Part shown: positions 1 to 10,810 of the stretch, in pieces
Numbering within the stretch: the first letter of the stretch is position 1
Layout of the letters: every line of letters begins with the position of its first letter
Origin: Tetradesmus obliquus
Lineage: Eukaryota > Chlorophyta > Chlorophyceae > Sphaeropleales > Scenedesmaceae
Assembly (NCBI GenBank): GCA_030272155.1
Contig: CP126199.1
Location: 2,542,001-2,606,000 of the forward strand
DNA: 64,000 nucleotides
Reading direction: 5' to 3'
Made by a program: the position numbers and the translations under genes
Notes under the pieces: generated by a model
What the model was told of the DNA's origin: nothing
Seen by the model: the letters and a program-made list of their open reading frames with translations, nothing else
Databases searched by the model: none

Positions 1-1669
1 CCCACAGAACTGCTCACTGAGCGCTTCCTTCACCCCACCCCAACAAAACATACAACAGCATGCAGATACTTTCTGCACGGCCATGAAACCTGCTGGCAAG
101 ATACCTTGACGAAACGGCAAATGCACCGTCAGCGCCTTTAAAAAGAGTTCGTAACCTCTTGATAGTTGTGTGCCAGCGCATGCGCTGCAACTGTCAAGCC
201 AGTGCAGGGCACAGCACGACCAGCGCAGCAGCAGGCATGGGTAGGAAGATGTGGTGTGCCAAAAGACACCAGTATGATATACGCTGAGGCCAGCTGTGCT
301 GCGTGCGGTATGAAGAGCGTGACACACAGCCTACAATGCGTCATACAAAAAAAAGGCGGTTCGCTCGTGAGCACCGCAGAGCCAATATTCCTGAAGCGCT
401 CGACATCGCAAGCATTGGTGACGGCGCAGCAAACACAAGCACACACTGTCACACACTCCGCATATCTGCAAGTGTGCCTTGCTGTGCTGCAAACACACCA
501 GGAACTACAGCACAAGTCACAAGCAACCATGCCAGCCCTTCGGCAGCAGCCAGAGATACGCACAGGCCCAGCCATTCACATGCCAGCAGCACCAGCGACA
601 AGCCAACAGTGCTGTCCTTCTGTGCACATTTGCAACAGCATGAAACATCCACAACATGTGCAGCTATGTAGGTACAAAGCATGACATCCAGCAAGCCTGA
701 AAAAGAACACAGCACATCAACACAGCTGTGCAACAAGACACGCTGAAGCCTCCAACACAGGCAATGCCGCCAAATCGGCCGGCCTCGGCCATACATACTG
801 TAGCATGCAACGCTCAATTGTCATGTCATATGTGCATGGGCGGCCGTGTCATATCAAAAACCTCCCAAACTGCTGCTGCTGACAGCGCTATGGCCATGGC
901 AGCTGTCTGCAGTGCCACGCATACTGCTGTCACATCCCCCGTCATAACCTGTCATAGTAACATGCCGAGGGAAACAGGAGTAGTACAACATCATCCTGCC
1001 CTGTTTGATTCGCATGCTCATGTAACGATGTAACAATGTTACAAACGCTCAAAAAGCGGCCGCACCAGCTTGCTGGGCTCTGAGCCGATGATGATTGCCC
1101 AATACAGGCCAGCAGAAAGGGAGTCGGATCCAACAGCCATGCGAACTGGCGAGACCAACATGCATCGCTCGACCAAGCAGTAACAGCACAACCGTTACAC
1201 TCCAGCAACGCAACAGCAGTATGTACAAGCCTCTACAGAACCTTCACACAGTCCACAGCGCCTAACATCATCCTGCCAAGTCTTCCCCGCCACAGTACTT
1301 ACACCACACATCACGAAATAGTAACAGCACAAACTGTGTGCTGAGCAACCGCCGCTGCCTGTACACGGCACAATCCCTGCACAATCCCCCGCGTCCTGCA
1401 AGCACAACCCTCAAGCCACGTGCACCCTGCACACCCATCATGTCCGTGCAGCAACGCAACTTGTATGCGGCACACAGCCTGCAACAACCCAAGAACAAAA
1501 GCTTCCACCAACACCCCTGCCTTCCTGCAGATTCTGCAGCATGTCTGCAGCAGCAATCCACAAACCTTGCATCCGGATTCAGATCCCTCCCAACCACAAC
1601 CTGCCATACATAGCAGATGCTCCCATCCAGGACACCCCAAACACCCACAAAAACCCAGCCCAAAAACCC
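1..1669. other. Region without a recognisable gene; 3' flank of the CBM20 gene
   Basis: No open frame here shows a family signature, and the frames seen are short, Cys/His-rich and overlap on both strands. It lies downstream of the minus-strand CBM20 gene, so part should be its 3' UTR. TTACA at 1195-1199 reads TGTAA on the minus strand, the chlorophyte poly(A) motif, about 470 nt past the stop. Confidence 0.5.
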
Positions 1670-4600
1670 CTACAGGTTCACATTCTGCAGCAAGTGGCCG
1701 CCATAATGGTGCACCGCCTGCATTGCAGCTAGCCCAGTTGCAGCCACAGCAGCAGCAGCCACCACAGGATCAGGCACCTGCAGCTGCCCAACCGCCTCAG
1801 GCAAACCGCCAAGCACGCGCGAAACCCCAAACCCTGCAGGCAAGCTTGCGCCGCCACCAGGCACCGCAAACTGCGGCGGCTTCAGCCCGCCAAACAGCTG
1901 CTGCTGCCGCTGCTGCTGCCGCGCTTTGGTGCTGGCATCATGTGCCTCAAGCTCTGCAAGTGCTGCTGCTGCCTGCTGCTCAAGCGCATCAAGGCTTTGC
2001 TTTGCTGATGCAGCACGAACTTCCCAGTGACTCAGCGCTGCTACTGCCCGCTGCGCACGGTCCGCGCGCTGCCTGTTATCCACGCTGCTGCTGCTGCCTG
2101 CTGCGGCGGCGCCAGCAGCAGCGCCAGCAGCTGGCATCACCCGCTGGTGTGAGAGTGCAGCCAGCGCCTGCTTTGCTTCATGTGCCTGCACTGATAGCTG
2201 CTCACGGGCCGCCATAGCAGCAGCAGTGCGCGCGCGCAGCGCAGCGAGCCGGCCTGCAGGGCTTGTGTCCTCCACAAGTGATGGGCAGGTGACAACGCTG
2301 CTGGACCACCGGCCGCGGCGCTCCATGCTACTGCCTGCAGTGTCGCCTGCTGCTGCAGCTGCCACGCCTGCGCCGCTGCTCACAAGTGTGACGGTAGCGG
2401 ACTGCACCAGCCGTGCAGCAGGCAGGGATTTATCGACAACACCAAGCCCGATCACACCTGTTGCCTCATCCATGCTCCGCATGATGGCAGGCCGCGCCAC
2501 AGCAGCACTGGCAGCAGCCAGCGCCGGCACGTCAGCAGCAACTGCCACGCCCGGCGCAGCCACAGCAGCAGCAACTGCCGTCGTGGCGGCGGCAGCAGCA
2601 GCGGCGCCAGCGCTGAAAGACGGGCTGTAGCCGCCGCTGCTGGCAGCTGGCGCTGCCGCGCTGCTGCTGCCGTTGCTGGACAGCGCAGCGACATGCGCTT
2701 TTCGTGCACTTACGCGCGCCTGCAGCTCAGCAATCTTGTCCTTCATCATCAGCATGTCCTGCTGCACATGCAGCGGCAGTGCAGACGCGCCCGCTGGCGC
2801 CGCAGCCAGCGGCCGCGGCAGCAGCATGGCAGCAGCGCTGCCGACGCTGCTGCCGCTGCTGCGGCTGGCAGCAGCAGTGGCAGCGCCCGGGCCGTCTGGT
2901 CCCACCCTGGGAGCTCTGAACGCCCTGCTGCTGCTGTCACTGCTGCCGCTGCCGCCGCCGCCGCCGCCGCTGCTGCTTGGCATTCCTAGCCGGTCTGGCC
3001 TGCTAGGTGGCTCATCAGCCATGACACCTGCCACTGCTGACACTGTTGTGATCGCCTCGCGCTCCCATCGATCTGGCTCTGCTGCTGCTGCTGCAGCTGG
3101 GAGAGCTTGGCTTGGTGATGCCATTGAGCCTGCAGCTGGCACCGGCTGCGCACCTGCTGCATCAGCTGGCATTGCAACAGCGCTGAATGCAGAGCTGCCG
3201 CCGCCAACAGCAGCAGCGGCAATCGCCGGCACAGCAAAGCTATTTGGCGTGCTGCTGCCGCTGCCGCTGCCGCCATGGCCATTACCATAACCATCCACAT
3301 CATCATCCTGATCCTCCACGCGATGCAGCCGCACCCCAGCTGCCGCAGCAGCAGCAGCCGCAGCAGGCGTCGCGCTGTTGCTGCGGCTGCAGACTGCGTC
3401 AGCCAGCAGGGCTTGCTGCTTCAGCGCCGCCTCCTTCTGCAGCAGCGCAGCCTGCATGCGCAGCTGCATTGCCTCCACCAGCTGCCGCACGGCCTTCACA
3501 TCCTCATTTGTAGCATTGCCAGCTGCGCGGCGGCGCTTCATCGCAAGCGCAAGCCCTAGCACACCACCCACATCTGGCACTCCCTCCTCGCCTCCATCCA
3601 TGCTCTCATCCATGCTTACGCTGCTGAGGCTTGCAATGTCTGCAGGCTGCAGCACAGCCTTTGCCTTCTCCTCTAAGATCGCTGCCTGCCGGGTGAGTGC
3701 TGTCATCTGCTTGTGCATGCCGGCTAGCTCAGATAGCAGCTCATTCTCCTGCTGCAGCGCTGCAAGCTCCTGCAGCTCATCTTCAGAAGCACCAGGATCC
3801 TCAGCCTGCGGCACAACCACTGCTGCTGCTGCTGCTGCTGCTGGATCAGCAGAGGGTGCCGCTGCATGGCTGATCTCCACTGCCGTGCCGAGTACATTCG
3901 CATGTGCCTCCTCCTCTTCCTCTGGCACCTGGTGCACCTGATGATGGATCTCATCCACGCTGCTCAAGCTGCTGCTGCTGCTGCTGCTGCTGCCAGCCGC
4001 CGCCACAAGCTCCTCAACTGTCACTACAGCAGCAGCCGGCGGCGCCTCTGTACTGCTGTATGGCAGGCTCACCAGTGCTGACTCAGCGATCTGGCTGGCA
4101 CTGGGCAGGGTTAAACCCTCGTCATGGTAACCCCTGGGCCCTAGGGTTTCACTGCGCACATCCAGGCCGGAAGCCAGCATGCTTGCCTGGCTGCTGCTGC
4201 TGCTGCTGCCGCTGTCAGGGCCGTGTGTGTTGTCATTGTCGTCATCTGAGCTTGCTGACATGTCAGGGCCGGAAGTACTTCCCATCCGCTCAGCTGCAAC
4301 TGACAAATGCACCGCCACATCAGCGACAGCAAGCACCTGCTGCCGCGCCTTGACTGCTGCCGACACAGCAGCAACAGGATCGGCACCAGCGCGCGGCGGC
4401 GGCGCAGCAGCAGCATCCTGCTGCTTCTTGCTGCTCTTGCGGCGGCCGGTCAGCGCAGCAGCCGGCTGCGGGTAGCCATACGCCACACGCGCAGCAGCAG
4501 CAGTAGCAGCGATCGCGGCGGCCTGATCCGACTGCCCGGTTGCCTTCGCCGCCTTGTATGCGTGCTGCTGCATGTTGTACACCAGCGGACTCGCCCCGGC

Positions 4601-5571
4601 GGCTGCAGCCGCCGCCGCAGCCGTCGCAGGCGTCGCGATCGCCAGCGTAACACCCGCCCCGTTAAACGCCGGCTTCGGCGGCTGGCTGCTGCTCCTGCTG
4701 CTGCTGCTGCCATCCTCATCCTCCTCATCCCAGGAGCCATGCTCCAGGTGCCGCTGCCGGCGCTCTGCCAGTGCTGCTGCTGTTGCCGCAAAGTTGGGCG
4801 ACATCACGCGGCTTCGGCTCCACTTCAAATGCGCATACGGCGCGTCGCCGCTCGCACCCACCGGTGCATTACTGGCGGTGCTGCCGATGGGTCTGGGGCT
4901 GGGGCGCACTGCTGGCAGTGCGTCCTGTAGCCACCAGGGAACTTCATCTTCATCTGGCTCGCTCTCACTGCTGCTGTCCTCCTCTTCTTCGAGGCTAGAG
5001 GCCCACTGCATGGCTCGTGCATGCGCAGACATCCACTGAGGGTCTGCATTCTGCTTGGCCCTGGAGCTGCGGGACACACGAGGCTGTTCTGCTGCTGCCG
5101 GCTGGTCTGCGCCAGCCTCCTGCTGCTGCTGCCACAGGTAGGCGTCGCGCTGCTGCTGCAGCTCGCGCTGCTGCTGCAGCAGTGCCTCACGCTCCCGCAG
5201 CAGCGCTTCACGCTCCTGCTGCTGCTGCTCGAGGTAGGCGGCATGCTGCTGCTGCTGCTCTTCCTGCTGCTGCTGAAGCAGGTGCGCCTCGTGCTGCTGC
5301 TGCTGATCCTCATCCTGCTGCTGCTGCAGCATCAGGTGCTCCTCTTGCTGCTGCAGCTGCTGCTGCTGCTCCTCCTGCCAGTGCAGTGGCACATCCTGCT
5401 CCAGGGCACTGTGGAGGTCTGCTGCCACCTCATACTCATGCTGCTGCTGCTGCTCCTCCTGCGGCTGCAGCTGCAGCGCATCCTGCCACAGCAGAGGCTC
5501 TTCTTGCGCGGTGCTGCTGTGATGGTGCCCTGCAACCTCAAACTCATCATGCGCTGCCACCTCATACTCAA

Positions 5572-5619
<48 letters not shown>

Positions 5620-8124
5620 CAAAGATAGTATCAGGAGCAGCAAATGCATGGTATGGGTCTGCACCAACAGCAGCAGCCTCTGCAACCGCCTCTGCACCTT
5701 CTGCTGCCTCATCTGCTGCTGCAGGCATGTGCGTCATCCAGTCAGCAGCCAGATCCTCAGCCGCCACAGGCATCTGGATGTAACCGTTACTAACAACGTC
5801 ATCGCTGTCACTCTGCAGATCATAGCTGCTGGGCACACTGATGCTGATCGGCGCTGACAGCAACTTGGCGCCCCTGCTGCTGCTGCCGCTGCTGCTGTGG
5901 CTCCTGCTGCCTTCGGGGCTAGCGCTCCTGCTGTTGCCAGGGCTGTGTGTCTGCATGAACTGCCGCACCAGCTCAGAGGCATCAGGGCCTGCCGGCTGCT
6001 GCTGCTGCTGCACTGCTGCTGAGCTGGCCTGGGCGGCAGCTGCAGAGGCGGAGGCAGCAGCAGCGCTGGCAGCTGACTGCAGGTTGTCAGCCAGGGCACC
6101 CATCATGGTGTCGTCGTAGCTCTGCAGAGCATGGAGGGCAACCGGAGCAATGTGAGGTTGAATGCCGTGCAGCAGAAAGTCAGGTTGAAAGTCAGGTTCA
6201 TTGGGTGCACCTTCAGGTTGTCGGCCAGGGCATTCATCATGGAGTTGTCATAGCTCTTCAGCGGCGGGCAGGCCGGGTGGGTGCGATGTCAGTGTGGGTG
6301 CGTGCAGTGCCAGGGTCAGCTGAGCAAGTGCACAGCAAAGTGCTAGGCCAGTGTGCAATTGAAGCAGGCAACACACAGTGCAGTTGCTGTGACACACAGA
6401 GCACACAGTCTCAGCGTCACCAAGCACCCGGCGCCTCGACATCACCACCTGCATGTTGCGCTCCGAAGTCAGAGCATACACACGGCACTATCAAGGTCGA
6501 TTAAATCAGTCGCTGACCAATTTGCCCAAACGCTTACATGCAAAAGATGCAATCTCGCTGTCAACTGCACACCGCCGACACCACAAACCCAGCCGTGTAG
6601 CACACCGACTATCTCAGCGCACCTGCACGTGCTGCTCCAGCGCCATCATGCGCCGCTCCAGGCGCTGGTTCTGCGCGATCATGGCCAGCGCCTGGCCCTC
6701 CACAGCCTTCAGGTGGTCTGGCGGGGCGGACAGAAGCGGAAGCAAGGGGCAGCAGCAGCGGGAGCAGCAGCAGGAGAATGAAGCAGAAGGGGGCGGGTGA
6801 GTTGAGTAAGATGTGCAGAGATGCCAGATGCACACACATGGCAAGCAGCACGGTCGGTGAGCCCTGCACGCTGGCCCAACGTTATCCGTCCAAACCAAAG
6901 CAAGCAGCTGGCGCCGGGCTCTGCAACTGCACACCATACAAAGCACGGTACATTACGAACTTCACAGCATGCTGCACTTTCTGCTGACAATATCTCCTGG
7001 CCACTCAACCTTTATAAAGCTGGTCACCAGCACAGCACACCGCACAGCAGTGTTGTCACGCACAGCAGTGTTTGTCACCAAACTCTACCAATGAGTTGTA
7101 ACGTGCTGCCCCACGTCCCCGCACTCACCTTTGATGAAGCTGGACACCACCTTCTTGGCTTCGATCGGCGCCGCTGCCGGAGCAGCAGCAGCAGCAGGCG
7201 ACACACGCGCAGCACGCACAGGCGCTACCTCTGCCGTAACACCTGGCTCCGCTGCTGCAGCAGCCACATGCTCCGCTGCTGCAGGCGTCGTCGGCCCAAC
7301 CACAGACTCCTCGTGCCTTGCAGGAATCACAGGAGCCACAAACTCAGCTGCTGCAGGCACCACCCCTTCAGCAGCAGCAGAAGCAGCAGCAACAGCATGG
7401 TGGTCGCTGTGGTCCTCCTCCCTGCTGCTCATCATGCTGCTGCCAGGGCTCGCCTCAGGGCTGCTCCTCCTGCTGCTGCTGGGGCTGCTACTGCCCAGCA
7501 GCTCAGCCAGCTGGTTGTCCAGTGCTGCCATGCGGTCAGCAAACTCAGCAGTGCCGGGGGCAGGCAGCGGAGCACGTCTGGCGGGCCTCTCCGGGGCAGC
7601 AGCCGGCGCCGCCATGCTGCTGCTGCTGCTGCTGTTGGTGCTGAACTCAAAAGCGTCAGGCGTGGGCGGCTGCTCGTGCAGCAGCTGCTGCTGCTCGTGC
7701 AGCTGGTGAAGCTGCTGCACAGGAGCAGCAGCAGCAGCAGCGGAAGGGCTGCCTGGCGCAGAATCCTCACTCCCAGACCCCAGCCCGACCGGCCTGTTTG
7801 CCGCTGCAAATGCAGCATTCGCTGTCACCTTGCTGGTCCTGAAGGCTGCCGCACTCGGCAGGCTGGCACCATCACCCCCGGCGCTGCTGCCATTCACACC
7901 CTGGCTTTGGTGAGGGTTGCCTTTTGTGCTGCTGCTGCGGAAGCCGATGCCAGTCACGCGCTTGGTCTGGCTGCGTGTGTCAACAGTGCGGTCAAAGTCG
8001 CAGTCAACGAGAACGAGAGCAGCCGTGCCGAGCTCTGGGGATTCAGCAGCGATGGTGATGCTGCGGTTGCTGCCAGACTCCCAGCGAGCAGACTCCGGGC
8101 CGCCGGGACCCGTCACAACGAGCT

Positions 8125-8156
<32 letters not shown>

Positions 8157-8519
8157 GATGGTATAAGACGTTGCATCCAGCCAAACACGGACACGCTGTA
8201 CGCGGCACGCTGCGGCAGCTGTCTGTTTGCACGAGCCAGCAGCCTGTTAAGATGATGCCATCACGGCCGATGGGAGCCGCTGTCGGCTCAGCAACACTGC
8301 TCAGCTGCCTTGTGCGTGCAACCACAGGCGGCCAGCAGCAAGCACCAGCTCAGCAAGCACAACAAAGGCAAGCTGTGTGCATCCACGTACGCGAGTATAT
8401 ACATATGATCATACATGGGCTGTAGCAGCGGGCCCGCACCTTGAAGGGGTATGTGCCTGGGGGCAGGAAGGCTGTCAGCGTCCAGCTGTGGCCCTCGTTC
8501 CACGTCATGGCAGGCGCCT

Positions 8520-8561
<42 letters not shown>

Positions 8562-9345
8562 CAGTGCAGCGCACGCAGAGAGATGTCAGTGCCGTGCGCA
8601 GCTCTGCAAAGGCAGCGCTAGAGGTTTGAGGATGTGCGGATGCGTAGGGGAGGCAGCAGGCAGCAGCACCGGCTGTGCAAGGAGATACAGCTGCATTATG
8701 CACACGCTGTTCATGAGGCATGAGATGAAGCCGTGATGTGCGAGGTAGCAGCGGGTAAACCGTTATAGGCGCATGCAGGAGCATTAGAAGCTTGCAGATG
8801 AGGCCTCTTGTGGTGCATCACCCATGTTTATTGTTGACACTGCTGAAGCAACAGGCAGCGAGGCGCTGCACCTCCCTAGCATGGAAGCAGCGCCACGCTC
8901 CGACACACCACGGCAGAGCTGAACCGGGGCAGCGCGCGTGCCGCACCCCTCACACTACCAACCAGACAGCTCGCTTTCACTTGCCTGCAAGTACTACATG
9001 CCACCTGCAGCACTGCAGACCACATCACAACACACAGCCGCTGTTCTGACACGAAACCACGCACGCTGCTCACCCTGGCTAGGTCCCACTCTCCCAGCTC
9101 CGGCGCACCACCCACCACCTTGAGCTGCTGCCCAAAGGCTGTGGTGTACTGGCACTTCATGTGCACCTTGACTAGGTCTGGTCTGAACTCAGCATCAGCA
9201 GCAAGCTGGTCCTGCAAGGGCACTGCCACTGCGCGCGCTGGGGGCGGCGTGTGTGAGCGCCTGCCCCTGCTGCTGCGCGGGCTGGCCACAGGCGCGCAGC
9301 TGCTGTGGCTGCTGCTGCTGCTGCTCGTGCCATGGAAGGAGGGTC
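1670..9345 (-). CDS. CBM20 starch-binding protein with long Gln/Ala/Ser-rich coiled-coil tail (SAGA-like), 5' end incomplete
   Basis: Predicted to bind starch, probably in the plastid. Exons on the minus strand: 9345-9074, 8517-8440, 8122-7129, 6717-6623, 6255-6211, 6121-1670, all with GT/AG ends and matching phases; about 1,980 residues. The CBM20 domain is built from the first three exons and shows the family signatures TTAFGQQLKVVG, ELGEWD, TWNEGHSW, PPGTYPFK and ARWESGSNRS, including the starch-contacting Trp positions. The residues before it are Ser/Arg/Pro-rich with no acids, as in a transit peptide, but no in-frame ATG precedes the domain. A first exon must lie upstream, perhaps the ATG at 9425. 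After a short coiled coil (MIAQNQRLERRMMALEQ) comes one 4.45-kb exon rich in polyQ, polyA and acidic or Ser runs. N-terminal CBM20 plus long coiled coil resembles Chlamydomonas SAGA1/SAGA2 (pyrenoid starch sheath). I saw no Rubisco-binding motif, so that link is inference. Confidence 0.82.
6211..6255 (-). other. 45-nt microexon duplicating the start of the next exon
   Basis: This exon encodes SYDNSMMNALADNLK. The following exon, starting at 6121, begins SYDDTMMGALADNLQ. Both have AG acceptors, and the microexon ends AAG before a GTGCAC donor. It is exactly 15 codons and phase 0 on both sides, so including or skipping it keeps the frame. It could be constitutive, or a cassette or mutually exclusive exon. 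The intron between is 89 nt. Confidence 0.6.
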
Positions 9346-10810
9346 CTGCAGCGGGGATGACAGCGGGGCAGAACCACACACGGACACCACGCACTACACG
9401 TCAGCCAGCCTCTGCTGATACACATCCGGGGACTGTCAGTGCATGCGCCACAAGAGACGGTCCATTGTTATGTAAAGTCATTATTTTGGTGGTTGAAAAC
9501 AGATAATGCATAATAGGCACCGCAAGTCTGCTCCGTGGGGCTCGCAGCAAAGTGTCGACACGCAGTGCCTCGAGTGCCATATGCGCTCATTTCAGCCAGC
9601 CATCCCGCACCTGAACGTAATGTTCCTGACAAAGACCTTGGAGGAGGCGAGGGCGATCGGGCACGTGCCTGTGCTGCAGTGTGGGCACGGCCGAGCCTGG
9701 TGCTCGCCATGGTGACGTACTACTTGCCCAAAGCTGCCTGGAAATTCAAGCAAAACCACCAAACATATTTGGTGTTGCAAATTGGGCAAAACAGCAACGC
9801 ACTCTTTGTGAATTCCTGCTGGGTGCCGCTACTAACACGTCTGCCCCAGCGCACAGATCATTCAAGCCAATCGGCTTCACAAAGTGCGGAGGTATGGACG
9901 TCTGGCGTACGCAGGGGCAACTGGAGCAAAACTACTACCAGACCCGAGCTAAGGGTTTAACCCTCACCATCCGCGACAACTTGAGCGAACGTGCACACAC
10001 AAATGTTAAATAGCTCCCTTGCCTGTGAAAGGTACAATGGGACTACTAGCCGTAGTCCTGCACGTGTCGGGGACTACAAGTGATGCTACCACTCGGTACG
10101 AACGACGCCCCTGCTGTTGCGTTCAGTGGCAACAGGCTAGGTCCGAAGTGGTGCTGGCTCTGGATCGATCAGCTGCTACAGTCTACTATTCATTTGTCAG
10201 GCAAGCCGGCGCTTGTCTGCTGGCGTCACTGCAGCATGGCTCAGCTGCTGCACCCACCCCTGTTGTCAACACCACCACCGGCTGCCAGCACAGCGCTGTG
10301 CTGCACAAGCTGTACATATATGCAGAGTGACATTCGTCACACTGCACATCATGTGTCCTGCCTGCAATCCAAGCGACTATTCCCAGCCATCCCGGATGCC
10401 ATCCGGGGCCAGTGGCTGGTGGCCGCCACCAGCGGCACCAGCACTGCTCTGCTACCGCCCCAGGCCCTGAGCCTGTTGCAGCTGCATTATTGTTATGTTA
10501 CCAGGGGGGACGAAATCTTGCAGCTGCTCCCAGTCTGAGTGCTGAGCATGCTCACCATGCCTGAACTGGGTCGCCAATATGCCCTTGATTACACGCATAG
10601 CTCATCCTAAGCACTGCGTAGACGCAGACGCTACCTGCGTGCATGCGGCGACCAAGGTTCTGCAACCCCCGCTGTTGCTTGCTTTGCGGCCTGGCCACAA
10701 AACGTGAGGTTACAGCGCTGCTGGTTCAACTGCGGTGCATAGTAGTGCTGCCAATCCTCAACCAATTACGCACAATGCAATGCAATGCACTGCCCTGCTG
10801 CTGCACTGTG
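9346..10810. other. Intergenic: 5' flank of CBM20 gene and 3' flank of bystin
   Basis: No family-level coding signal was found on either strand. The right part should hold the bystin 3' UTR and the left part the first exon and promoter of the CBM20 gene. An ATG at 9423-9425 followed by GTGCGT at 9394 could make a short first exon of the right phase, but the intron would be only 49 nt. Confidence 0.4.
10710..10714 (-). terminator. Candidate poly(A) signal TGTAA of bystin
   Basis: TTACA on the plus strand reads TGTAA on the minus strand, about 97 nt beyond the bystin stop. Motif and distance fit chlorophyte polyadenylation; a chance match is possible. Confidence 0.4.

Noticed and set aside
5017..5857. 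Plus-strand poly-Leu and poly-Ala frames
   Set aside because: Antisense of the CAG-rich polyQ exon; CTG/GCT triplets have no stops, so such frames are automatic.
6821..8425. Long plus-strand open frame (534 codons) opposite the CBM20 gene
   Set aside because: It is the antisense of GC-rich minus-strand exons that carry CBM20 motifs and proper splice sites; the protein is Arg/Ser/His-rich without any motif.
9940..9970. Telomere-like TAAGGGTTTAACCC near 9950 and CTAAACCCTTAACCC near 46500
   Set aside because: Single imperfect copies only, not arrays; no sign of a chromosome end.
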